From an uncultured bacterium (GTDB lineage Bacteria; Actinomycetota; Coriobacteriia; Coriobacteriales; Coriobacteriaceae): a stretch of 64,000 bases of DNA. The notes under the pieces are model-generated. The model made no database searches, was not told the DNA's origin, and worked only from the letters and a program-made list of their open reading frames with translations. The DNA lies in assembly GCA_905215385.1 (NCBI GenBank), contig CAJMPY010000012.1:17599-81598 (forward strand), read 5' to 3'. Position 1 is the first letter of the stretch. Every line of letters begins with the position of its first letter. A program made the position numbers and the translations under genes. Shown in pieces: positions 40,714 to 48,593 of the stretch.

Positions 40714-42129
40714 ATGGCCGAGGTTTGGCGCTTCTTTGCGCATGAGGACGATTTTGCCGATATAGACGAGGCCGGCGCGTGCGAGCGCCTGGGCCGCGTG
40801 CTGTCGTTTCCGACCATTTCGAGTATGGATGCCGAGGCGGTGGACCGGGAGCCGTTCGACGATCTGCGCGCCTATATGCAGCAGGCGTGGCCGCGCGTGT
40901 TCGAGGCGGGCGAGATCGAGCTCGTCGACCATTCGCTGCTCGTGACGCTTACCGGCTCCGACCCTGCCCTTAAGCCCGTTATGCTCATGGGCCACATGGA
41001 CGTGGTTCCCGTGGTACCCGGCACCGAGGACGATTGGACGCATGCCCCCTTTAGCGGACATGTGGACGACACCTACATTTGGGGTCGCGGCGCCATCGAT
41101 ATGAAAGACCAGGTCACAGGCATTCTCGAGGCGGTTGAGTATGCGCTGGCCCATGGCTGGGAGCACGAGCGCACCCTGCTGCTGGCTTTTGGCCAGGACG
41201 AGGAAACCACGCAGTTCGGTGCGGGTGCCATCGGCCGCGTGCTCGAGGAACGCGGCATTGAGCTTGAGTGCCTGATCGACGAGGGCGACTACCGCATCGT
41301 TCCGGCTGCCGAGTACAGCGCGGGCGAGGGTTGGCTCATGCACGCCGACCTGGCTGAGAAAGGTTATGCCGACATTGTGCTCAAGACAAAGAGCGCGGGC
41401 GGACATTCCTCCAACCCCTACGGTGGCACTTCGCTCGAGGTGCTGAGCCGCGCCATCGCCGCAATCTGCGATATCGAATGGCCGACGCGCGTCACGGACC
41501 TGCTTGCCGCACAGCTCGTCGGGCTGGGGCTCTACACGGCCGATGAAATTGCCGCCAACAAGGACACCATCGTGCGCGAGTGCCTCGCCAGCAAGAAGCT
41601 CTATCCGCTCGTGACCACCACCTGTGCACCGACCCAAATCGAGGGCGGTAGCACCGGTGCTAACGTGATGCCGCAGGATATGTGGGCCAACATCAACTTC
41701 CGCATGCTCGAGGGCACGAGCGTGGCCGACGTTGTGGCGCGCTGCCGTGAGGCGGTTGCCGGGGCGGACCTTGCCGGTCGTGTCGAAGTGGAGCTGGGCC
41801 CCGGCAGCTCCGAACCCTCGCCGTCCCCGCGCATCGGTGGTCCCGGCCTCGAGGCGGTTCGCTCCATCGCCGCCCGCTATTTCCGTGATCCAAAGGGGAC
41901 GGAGGAAAACGGATCATTCGAGCCAGTGGCAATTGTGCCCTCGACTGTGATTGGCGCGACCGACGCTGCCAACTACCAGAGCATTTGCCCTGAGTGCATT
42001 CGCTTCTCGGCCTTTGTGGTCGACGATGACGAGTGCGACCGCGGCGTCCACGGCACCAACGAGCGCATCACCCGCCGAGCCTACCTCCAGGGCATCCGTT
42101 TTCTCATCTCCCTGCTCCAAACGCTCTAG
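40714..42129 (+). CDS. M20-family metallopeptidase
   Basis: A 471-residue zinc peptidase of the M20/ArgE/DapE/CPS1 group, cytoplasmic. Zinc motifs are GHMDVVPV and GRGAIDMKDQ, the catalytic Glu is in FGQDEETTQFG, and the dimerisation domain contains AGGHSSNPYGGTS. GAAAGGATGTC precedes ATG. Around residues 391-401 the protein carries an in-frame insertion, RDPKGTEENGS, encoded by a palindromic repeat (41886-41916) that occurs elsewhere between genes. It lies after the amino-acid importer, so it may process imported peptides or N-acyl amino acids. Confidence 0.9.
   Translation: MAEVWRFFAHEDDFADIDEAGACERLGRVLSFPTISSMDAEAVDREPFDDLRAYMQQAWPRVFEAGEIELVDHSLLVTLTGSDPALKPVMLMGHMDVVPVVPGTEDDWTHAPFSGHVDDTYIWGRGAIDMKDQVTGILEAVEYALAHGWEHERTLLLAFGQDEETTQFGAGAIGRVLEERGIELECLIDEGDYRIVPAAEYSAGEGWLMHADLAEKGYADIVLKTKSAGGHSSNPYGGTSLEVLSRAIAAICDIEWPTRVTDLLAAQLVGLGLYTADEIAANKDTIVRECLASKKLYPLVTTTCAPTQIEGGSTGANVMPQDMWANINFRMLEGTSVADVVARCREAVAGADLAGRVEVELGPGSSEPSPSPRIGGPGLEAVRSIAARYFRDPKGTEENGSFEPVAIVPSTVIGATDAANYQSICPECIRFSAFVVDDDECDRGVHGTNERITRRAYLQGIRFLISLLQTL
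41886..41916. repeat. Intergenic-type palindrome inside the M20 peptidase gene
   Basis: TGATCC (41886-41891) and GGATCA (41911-41916) flank the 15-base core GGGGACGGAGGAAAA (41895-41909), identical to the core at 26032-26046. It keeps the reading frame and adds RDPKGTEENGS to the protein. Confidence 0.6.
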
Positions 42130-42132
42130 AAT

Positions 42133-42211
42133 TCGACAAAGCGACAGTCCCTTTGTTAGCCGTTGGGGACGTTCTTAAACGACTAGCCGTTAAGGAACGT
42201 CCCAACGGCTA
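42133..42211. repeat. Decayed palindrome plus GGGGACGTTCTT inverted repeat
   Basis: A worn copy of the CAAAGGGACAGTCCCTTTG unit (42133-42156) precedes TAGCCGTTGGGGACGTTCTT (42157-42176) and its inverted partner at 42192-42211. The same inverted repeat with perfect arms lies at 59411-59468. The 42212-42419 stretch holds only the likely leader of prfA, including a short frame MYLKIDML after AAGGGATGCGC whose role is unclear. Confidence 0.6.
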
Positions 42212-42419
42212 CGTCCACTCATTCCGTGCGGGTTATATGCAGGTTTGCCTGCGCACGCTATCATGTATGGGTTAGACCGCAACTATGTACCCCGTACGCG
42301 AAGGGATGCGCATGTATCTGAAGATCGACATGCTCTAGCTGGACTTACCCCCGCAATGGCGCCGTGCGCCCCATCAATTCTGCCGATTTTCACCTTCACG
42401 CATATAAAGGAGTCCCGTC

Positions 42420-43487
42420 ATGCGCGACAAGCTCGAAAAGATCATCAAGGCCTACGAGGAGCTCGAGAAAAAGCTTTCCGACCCGGCCGTCGCCTCCGAT
42501 ATCAAGGAGTTCACGCGTCTCAACAAGGAGTACGCGCACCAGTCCGACCTCATCGCTGCCTCGCGCGAGTACATCGGCGCGCTCGATGACATCGAGGCTG
42601 CCAAGGAAATGCTCCACGATACTACCGATGCCGATGAGAAGGAGATGCTCCAGATGGACATCTCCGAAAACGAGGCCAAGCTTCCCCAGCTCGAGGAAGA
42701 CATTAAGTACATGCTCATCCCGAGCGACCCCAACGACGACAAGAACACCATCGTCGAGATTCGCTCCGCCGCCGGTGGCGACGAGGCGGCCATCTTTGCC
42801 GGCGATCTGTACAAGATGTATCAGCGCTTCTGTGAGTCGCGCGGCTGGAAGACCACCGTGCTCGACTCCAGCCCCAGCGAGGCCGGCGGCTTTAAGTCCA
42901 TCGAGTTCAAGGTCGAGGGCGATCGCGTCTATTCCGTCATGAAGTTCGAGTCTGGCGTGCATCGCGTCCAGCGCGTCCCCAAGACCGAGTCCCAGGGCCG
43001 CATTCAGACCTCCACGGCTACCGTCGCCGTACTTCCCGAGGCCGAGGAAATCGACGTCCAGATCAACCAGTCCGACCTGCGCATCGACACCTACTGTGCC
43101 TCCGGCCCTGGCGGTCAGTGCGTTAACACCACTTATTCCGCCGTGCGCATCACCCACCTGCCCACCAACACCGTGGTGCAGTCGCAGGAACAGCGCTCCC
43201 AGATTCAGAACCGCGAAGTCTGCATGCAGATGCTGCGCGCCCGTCTGTACGAGATGGAGCTCGAGAAGCAGCAGGCAGAGCTCGGTGCCGAGCGCCAGAG
43301 CCAGATCGGCCACGGCAACCGTTCCGAGAAGATCCGTACCTACAACCAGCCCCAGGACCGCGTGACCGATCACCGCATCGGTTTCAACTCCACCTACAAT
43401 GGCGTCCTCCTGGGCGACCAGCTCGGCACCGTCATCGAGGCGCTCGCCGCCGCCGAGCGTGCCGAGAAGCTGGCACAGGCCGTGTAG
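42420..43487 (+). CDS. prfA: Peptide chain release factor 1
   Basis: A 355-residue RF1 that reads UAA and UAG and triggers release of the finished chain. The GGQ catalytic loop is ASGPGGQCVNTTYSAVRITH, with Cys after GGQ where many relatives have His or Ser. The N-terminal helices, EIRSAAGGDEAAIFAGDL and SGVHRVQRVPKTESQGRIQT all match. AAAGGAGTCCCGTC precedes ATG. RF1 is normally followed by prmC, which modifies its GGQ glutamine; here the two are 590 bases apart, separated by structured element B and a gene remnant. Confidence 0.97.
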   Translation: MRDKLEKIIKAYEELEKKLSDPAVASDIKEFTRLNKEYAHQSDLIAASREYIGALDDIEAAKEMLHDTTDADEKEMLQMDISENEAKLPQLEEDIKYMLIPSDPNDDKNTIVEIRSAAGGDEAAIFAGDLYKMYQRFCESRGWKTTVLDSSPSEAGGFKSIEFKVEGDRVYSVMKFESGVHRVQRVPKTESQGRIQTSTATVAVLPEAEEIDVQINQSDLRIDTYCASGPGGQCVNTTYSAVRITHLPTNTVVQSQEQRSQIQNREVCMQMLRARLYEMELEKQQAELGAERQSQIGHGNRSEKIRTYNQPQDRVTDHRIGFNSTYNGVLLGDQLGTVIEALAAAERAEKLAQAV

Positions 43488-43670
43488 GTTACGCGGTTTT
43501 ACAAACCGCGTAACGACTCGACGCTGCGCGCCGCCCAGAGCGACAATTTGTCATTCAAAAGGCAAGGCATGACCAGAAGGTCTATGCCTTGCCTTTTTCA
43601 TGCCAACTTGTTCGCTCTGGGCGGCGCTCGCTGACATTGCCAAAACATCGGCGTTTCCTTGGTTGTCAAA
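43488..43670 (+). repeat. Three-stem structured element, copy B
   Basis: Begins at the prfA stop. Stem 1: GTTACGCGGTTT (43488-43499) with AAACCGCGTAAC (43503-43514). Stem 2: GCGCCGCCCAGAGCG (43528-43542) with CGCTCTGGGCGGCGC (43613-43627). Stem 3: GGCAAGGCATGACC (43561-43574), loop AGAA, then GGTC and ATGCCTTGCC (43579-43594). The 3' flank TTGCCAAAACATCGGCGTT is shared with copy C. Against copy A, stem 2 differs at eight positions, each matched by a change in the partner strand. Confidence 0.78.
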
Positions 43671-43763
43671 TGATTCGTAGGGAGTCATTGGTGACATTGC
43701 CTTGATATTTTATTCAGTCGGCTGTGATGTCATTTGAGCTGCTTACCTGCTTAAGGTAATTGA

Positions 43764-43946
43764 CGGCATAAGTCCGCTATCGAAAATATTGCTCAAAATA
43801 TCGTTCAAGAAGTCGCGGAGCGATTTTTGATGGGTCGTGCGTCAAGCGATGTGGCAAGTTCTTGGTTAGATATTGGTCAGTTTTGGGGCAACCTTGCCAA
43901 AAGCTTGACGAATGCAAATCTAGACGTCGACGAACGAACACTTTGA
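43764..43946 (+). pseudogene. Orphan coding remnant between prfA and prmC
   Basis: Sixty codons run from a stop at 43761 to TGA at 43944 with no start near the front (first ATG is internal, at LMGRASS). The product reads like real protein, for example IENIAQNIVQEVAERFLMGR and SSWLDIGQFWGNLAKSLTNA, and the base composition is more AT-rich than the neighbours. I recognise no family. It is likely the 3' end of a lost gene. The rest of 43671-44076 shows no gene. Confidence 0.3.
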
Positions 43947-44076
43947 GCGAGCTCGGTACAAAATTCTGGGCTGATTCTCGATAATCGCCTTCAATCGTCC
44001 CTTGCCAAGCGCTGGCCTCGCTTACAATCTGCTCCGACATTCGCGCGCCGCCCGGCGCTTAAGAGGGGAGGACCCC

Positions 44077-45327
44077 ATGGCAAACGAGATCTGGACCATC
44101 AAGCGTTGTCTCGAGTGGACCAAGGAGTACCTGGCCGAGCGCGGCGAGGAGCACCCCCGTCTTTCTGCCGAGTGGCTGCTGTGCGCCGCCACGGGCCTGG
44201 CGCGCATTGACCTATATATGCGTATGGACGAGACGCTTAACGCGGCCCAGCTCGAGACCATGCATGCGGCCGTCGTTCGTCGCGCCAAAGGCGAGCCGCT
44301 ACAGTACATTACCGGCAGCACGCAGTTTCGCATGATTGACGTCGCGTGCGCTCCCGGTGTGCTCATTCCGCGCCCCGAAACCGAGATGCTCGTCGAGGAA
44401 GTCCTCAATTATCTGGATGCCGAGGTGCTGAGCCCCGAGGCTGCTGCCCGTCAGCGTGTTGAGCTGCCTTGGAACGATGAGGTCGAGGAGGCACGCAAGG
44501 CCGAGGCCGCGCTGGCAGACGAACGGGCGACTGCCGAGCGCCGTGCCGCTAACCTGACGGCTGCCGATGAGGCGGCGCTAGGCGGCGACGTACTGGGCAG
44601 CCGTGCCTATGCCGAGGAACTGGCCGATCGCGAGGCCGAGGAAGCCGCCGCGCAAGCAGCAGAAGCCGAAGCCGCGGAAGCCGCCGAGCCCGAGCTCGAC
44701 GAATGCGGCATCGCCATCGAGGGTGCCGACCAGGAGACGGTTTCAGCTCAGGATGCCGCTGCGCCTGCCCCAGCCGAGCCCCGCACTGCCCGCGTCCTCG
44801 AGGTCGGCTGCGGCACGGGCTGCATCTCGCTCTCCCTTGCCTGGGAGCGCCGCGGCCACGTCACCTGCACCGCTACCGATATCGAACCGCGCGCCATCGA
44901 GCTCGCCACCAAAAACCGCGATACGCTCGGCCTTACGTCCGACGAGGTCGCCTTCAGCCTCACGAACCTGGTGAGCTCTATCCCTCGCGAGGAGTGGGGT
45001 ACTTTCGACGTGCTCGTCTCCAATCCGCCTTACATCCCGACCGACGTCATGCGCTCGCTGCCGCACGAGGTCAAGGACTTTGAGCCCGACCTGGCGCTCG
45101 AGGGCGGTGCCGATGGCCTGGATATCTTCCGCCGCCTGCTCAACGCGGCGCCCTATATGCTGCGCGCCGGCGGCCTGTTTGCCTGCGAGCTCTACGAGGG
45201 TGCCCTCGACGCTGCCGCCGAGCTCTGCCGCCAGGCGGGTCTATCGGATGTGCGCATCGTCCGCGACCTCACCGATCGCCCCCGCATCGTTCGAGCCGTC
45301 GTCACCGAGCCCAAGCAACGCCAGTAA
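44077..45327 (+). CDS. prmC: Release-factor glutamine methyltransferase with large insertion
   Basis: A 416-residue PrmC, which methylates the GGQ glutamine of release factors. ATG 44077 has GGGGAGGA upstream. The N-terminal helical domain (residues 1-112) has KGEPLQYITGSTQFRMIDVA and PGVLIPRPETEMLVEEVLNY. The methyltransferase core resumes at VLEVGCGTGCISLSL (from about 240) and has the catalytic NPPYIPTD. Between them lie about 120 extra residues rich in Ala and Glu (for instance AEEAAAQAAEAEAAEAAEPE-like runs), predicted helical or disordered. Usual length is about 280. It is likely still functional, since all motifs remain. Confidence 0.93.
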   Translation: MANEIWTIKRCLEWTKEYLAERGEEHPRLSAEWLLCAATGLARIDLYMRMDETLNAAQLETMHAAVVRRAKGEPLQYITGSTQFRMIDVACAPGVLIPRPETEMLVEEVLNYLDAEVLSPEAAARQRVELPWNDEVEEARKAEAALADERATAERRAANLTAADEAALGGDVLGSRAYAEELADREAEEAAAQAAEAEAAEAAEPELDECGIAIEGADQETVSAQDAAAPAPAEPRTARVLEVGCGTGCISLSLAWERRGHVTCTATDIEPRAIELATKNRDTLGLTSDEVAFSLTNLVSSIPREEWGTFDVLVSNPPYIPTDVMRSLPHEVKDFEPDLALEGGADGLDIFRRLLNAAPYMLRAGGLFACELYEGALDAAAELCRQAGLSDVRIVRDLTDRPRIVRAVVTEPKQRQ

Positions 45328-45349
45328 TATTTATTAACTGGTTAGCAAA

Positions 45350-45371
45350 AATTATAAAGTAGTTTATAATT
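45350..45371 (+). promoter_or_regulatory. hicAB promoter with overlapping palindromic operator
   Basis: A perfect palindrome, AATTATAAA (45350-45358) and TTTATAATT (45363-45371), covers a -10 box TATAAT (45365-45370). TTAGCA at 45342-45347 is a possible -35 box. An operator over the -10 fits autorepression by the HicB antitoxin. Confidence 0.6.
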
Positions 45372-45395
45372 AGGACGGCTGAAAGAGGTCGGCCC

Positions 45396-45581
45396 ATGCA
45401 ACCTCCTACCTTTCGGGAAATCATTGCCCTACTCAAGCACGATGGATTCGTGAAGGTCGCGCAAGTCGGTAGTCATGCTAAGTATGTTTCTGGTGACCGT
45501 GTTGTCACCGTGAACGGCTCTGGTGGTGATCGACCAAAGAAGGGCACGTGGGTAAGTATTCGTCGCCAAGCTGGATGGTAG
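45396..45581 (+). CDS. hicA: HicA-family toxin
   Basis: A 61-residue HicA-like mRNA interferase, which cuts translated mRNA. The double-stranded-RNA-binding-like fold is visible as REIIALLKHDGFVKVAQVGS, with the catalytic His27 in GSHAKY, then VVTVNGSG and the end WVSIRRQAGW in place of the usual LRSILKQAGI. AAAGAGGTC precedes ATG. It is directly followed by HicB, in the usual toxin-first order. Length is normal. Confidence 0.85.
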   Translation: MQPPTFREIIALLKHDGFVKVAQVGSHAKYVSGDRVVTVNGSGGDRPKKGTWVSIRRQAGW

Positions 45582-45592
45582 TTGGAGGCAAA

Positions 45593-46039
45593 ATGAGGCA
45601 GCGATTTACCTATGACTGCGTTCTCATAAAAGAAGACGACGGTTACTGCGCCAGCTTCCCGCAGATTCCCGGCGCCTTTGCCGATGGCGATACACGCGAA
45701 GAAGCTATTGCCCATGCCACCGAGGCGCTGATGGCGTTTTTGGCCGATGACCTCAACAACGGTTTGACTCCGGCAGGGTATGAACGCTCGGCCGAGGTCG
45801 TGGCCCTTTCAGTCGAAATCGACCACGAGGACGCTCGGGAAGCGGCGTGCCGAACATTTAAAGACGCAGCGCTGGACCTCAAAGTCTCCGCTCCGCGGAT
45901 TACCGCGCTGGTCAAAGCCGGAAAGCTCGATGTTGAACTCATCGACGGCCGTCGGATGATAACGATAGACAGCATCGAGCGCTACGCCGCCCAAGAACGC
46001 CACGCCGGCAGGCCAAAGAAGTTCGTCGCGGTCCAATAA
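45593..46039 (+). CDS. hicB: HicB-family antitoxin with C-terminal DNA-binding region
   Basis: A 148-residue antitoxin. ATG 45593 has TTGGAGG upstream, 11 bases after the hicA stop. The HicB core reads YDCVLIKEDDGYCASFPQIP, then GAFADGDTREEAIAHATEAL. The C-terminal 50 residues (APRITALVKAGKLDVELIDG and RRMITIDSIERYAAQE) look like an excisionase-type winged helix that would bind the palindrome at 45350-45371. Together they form a type II toxin-antitoxin pair placed between two housekeeping genes. Confidence 0.87.
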   Translation: MRQRFTYDCVLIKEDDGYCASFPQIPGAFADGDTREEAIAHATEALMAFLADDLNNGLTPAGYERSAEVVALSVEIDHEDAREAACRTFKDAALDLKVSAPRITALVKAGKLDVELIDGRRMITIDSIERYAAQERHAGRPKKFVAVQ

Positions 46040-46173
46040 CCCCCTCACTTTCACCGAGAACTAGAGCCGCTCACCAAACCAACATGCGCTGTGGGCAAAT
46101 GGACTAAACGTTTCGTGCGAGAATGCCCCTCAGCAAACAAACATTTACCGGAGCGTAAGGGGCTGGCATACAA

Positions 46174-46914
46174 ATGCAGACGGTCTATCGGGTATTCGAG
46201 GGAGCGCGTGAGCCGCATCGGCTTGCCGTCGAGCGCACGGCCGAGGTGCTCGGCTGTGGCGGTCTGGCCCTGATCCCGACCGAGACCGTCTATGGTGTCG
46301 CTGTGGCAGTTAACGCCTTTTCGGACGCCGTGCCTCAAGATACAAGCGAATTTCCATCGTGGCCGCGCGATACGCATGCCACCGTTAACGGTGCCGCGGT
46401 GCCTGCGCTCGGTACCGGCTACCGCCGCATCTTTACTCTCAAGCAGCGCGAGCTCACGCAAACTGTGGCTTGGCTGGTTGATGGTGCCAAAGCCCTCGAC
46501 CGCTACGGCGTGGATATCCCCGAAGAGGCTCGCGTGCTTGCCCGACGATGCTGGCCGGGCGCCCTGACTATCGTGGTCAAGGCGGCTCCCTGCGTGCCGG
46601 TCTTTATGCGCGCCGCAGACGGCACGGTGGCACTTCGCGCGTCGGCCTCGCCTGTGGTGCAGGCGCTCATCCGCTCCTGCGGCAGTCCGCTTGCCTGTAC
46701 CAGCGCCAATACACATGGGGCGCCCTCGCCGGCAAGCTTTGTCGCCGTCGAGGATCGCATCCTGGAGGGAGTCGATGTTGCCGTCGACGCCGGTGAGACC
46801 CCGTGTCGCGACGCCTCGACCATCGTGTCGTTCCAGCACGGTGGGCTCCAGATCCTGCGCCAAGGCGCACTTCCCGCATCAGAGATCGAGCGGGTCCTGT
46901 CCGACCCGATGTAA
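46174..46914 (+). CDS. Threonylcarbamoyl-AMP synthase, TsaC/Sua5 type
   Basis: A 246-residue YrdC-domain enzyme that makes threonylcarbamoyl-AMP for the t6A37 modification of tRNAs. GGLALIPTETVYGVAVAVNA is the substrate loop, RRIFTLKQRE the Lys-Arg motif, and RCWPGALTIVVKAAPCVPVF the conserved ATP site, followed by LACTSANTHGAPSP. About 30 residues (FSDAVPQDTSEFPSWPRDTH onward) are inserted between the TVYG motif and the KQRE motif, where most relatives have a short loop. There is no Sua5-specific domain. The hicAB pair separates it from prmC, its common neighbour. Confidence 0.88.
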   Translation: MQTVYRVFEGAREPHRLAVERTAEVLGCGGLALIPTETVYGVAVAVNAFSDAVPQDTSEFPSWPRDTHATVNGAAVPALGTGYRRIFTLKQRELTQTVAWLVDGAKALDRYGVDIPEEARVLARRCWPGALTIVVKAAPCVPVFMRAADGTVALRASASPVVQALIRSCGSPLACTSANTHGAPSPASFVAVEDRILEGVDVAVDAGETPCRDASTIVSFQHGGLQILRQGALPASEIERVLSDPM

Positions 46915-46930
46915 TAGAAAGGTGTAAGCG

Positions 46931-48472
46931 ATGTCGTTGAATCTGGGCAGCCTGGGCATGGAAGATGCCTCGTTTAACTTTGGCGGTTCCTACATCATGG
47001 CGCTCGACTGCGGCACCACCTCGGTACTTGCGACCATCGTCGATGAGTACGGATGCATCGTCGCGCAGGCACGTCGCAGCGTCAAAACCAGCTTCCCGCG
47101 TCCCGGCTGGGTGGAGCAAGATCCCATGGCGGTCCTTGCCAGCCAGATCGCGGTCATGATGGAGGTCCAGTTTAAGAGCGGGATTCATTCCGACCGCATC
47201 GCCGCCATCGGCATCTCCAACCAGCGTGAGACCACGGTGGTCTGGGACCGCGTGAGCGGCCAGCCCATCTATAACGCCATCGTATGGCAGTGCCGTCGTA
47301 CCGCGTCTCAGATCGATAATTTGGTTGAGCGGGGCGCAGAAGAACTGGTGCGCTCCCGCACGGGGCTTACGCTCGACCCGTATTTCTCGGCCTCCAAGGT
47401 GCAGTGGATTCTCGATAACGTCGACGGCGCGCGCGAGAGCGCGGCGGCGGGCGACCTTATGTTTGGCACCATCGACACGTGGCTCATCTACAATCTCACC
47501 GGTGGCCAGGTCTTTGCTACCGACTACACCAATGCCAGCCGTACCGCACTCTTCAACATCCATACGCTCGAATGGGACGACGACCTGCTGGCGCTCTTCG
47601 ACATCCCGCGCTCCATGATGCCCGAGGTTCGTTGGAGCTCGGGTGACTACGGCCACGTCGCGAGCGATATTATGACCAACATGCCGCCCATCATGGGCGT
47701 GGCGGGCGACCAGCAGGCTTCGCTGTTCGGCCACTGCTGTTTCCATCCCGGTCAGACCAAGAACACCTACGGTACGGGCTGCTTCATGCTCATGAATACC
47801 GGTGACGAGATCGTCGAATCCAAGAACGGTCTGGTCTCCACGATCGGTATCGCCGCGGACGGCAAGATCAGCTATGCGCTCGAGGGCTCCATTTTTGCCG
47901 CCGGCTCCACCATGAACTGGCTGCGCGACAACATGGGCATCATCTCCAACGTGACCGAGTCGGCGCAGCTTGCCGCCTCGATTAGCGACAACGAGGGCTG
48001 CTACTTCGTCCCTGCCTTCGCAGGTCTGGGGGCTCCCTGGTGGGACCCGCATGCTCGCGGTATCGTGTGCGGTCTGACCGGTGCCTCGAGTCGCGCGACC
48101 ATTGTGCGTGCGGCCTGCGAGTCCATGGCCTACCAGAGTTATGACGTGCTGCGCGCCATGGAGCAGGACGTGGGACTTTCGATTGAGCGCCTGTCCGTCG
48201 ATGGCGGTGCCTCGCGCAACGAGTTCATCATGCAATTCCAGGCCGATCTGCTGGATATCCCCGTGCTGCAGTGCGAGACGGTGGAGACCACGGCGATCGG
48301 CGCCGCGTACTTGGCGGGCCTTGCCGTCGGCTACTGGGAGGATTTGGAGGAGCTGGAGCAAAACGCCCAGATCGTCAAAATCTTCCATCCTCATATGTCC
48401 GCCGAGCGCCGTGAGAGCAACCTTGCTGGTTGGCGTGATGCCGTCAAGCGTTCGCTCGGCACCGCACGGTAG
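46931..48472 (+). CDS. glpK: Glycerol kinase
   Basis: A 513-residue FGGY-family glycerol kinase, making glycerol 3-phosphate. About 20 extra residues precede the usual MALDCGTTSVLATIVDEYG. Key stretches are GISNQRETTVVWDR, FGTIDTWLIYNLTGG, GVAGDQQASLFGHCCFHPGQ and DGGASRNEFIMQFQADLL. The catalytic Asp of the GDQQ motif is present. AAAGGTG precedes ATG. No glpF or glpD lies beside it, so its regulation is not evident from context. Confidence 0.95.
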   Translation: MSLNLGSLGMEDASFNFGGSYIMALDCGTTSVLATIVDEYGCIVAQARRSVKTSFPRPGWVEQDPMAVLASQIAVMMEVQFKSGIHSDRIAAIGISNQRETTVVWDRVSGQPIYNAIVWQCRRTASQIDNLVERGAEELVRSRTGLTLDPYFSASKVQWILDNVDGARESAAAGDLMFGTIDTWLIYNLTGGQVFATDYTNASRTALFNIHTLEWDDDLLALFDIPRSMMPEVRWSSGDYGHVASDIMTNMPPIMGVAGDQQASLFGHCCFHPGQTKNTYGTGCFMLMNTGDEIVESKNGLVSTIGIAADGKISYALEGSIFAAGSTMNWLRDNMGIISNVTESAQLAASISDNEGCYFVPAFAGLGAPWWDPHARGIVCGLTGASSRATIVRAACESMAYQSYDVLRAMEQDVGLSIERLSVDGGASRNEFIMQFQADLLDIPVLQCETVETTAIGAAYLAGLAVGYWEDLEELEQNAQIVKIFHPHMSAERRESNLAGWRDAVKRSLGTAR

Positions 48473-48593
48473 GGCTGCGACGGGGCACTCGATACAACAA
48501 ACCGCTAAACTTATGCACGGCGCGTGGCAACAGCGCCGCGGCGCGCCATGTCAGTAAGGCCATCTCGCGGCCGCAATGAAAGGGGCAAGACCC

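Noticed and set aside
42282..42336. Leader peptide MYLKIDML before prfA
   Set aside because: Only eight codons, no hairpin pair or repeated codons to suggest attenuation; mentioned in the repeat entry but not called as a gene.
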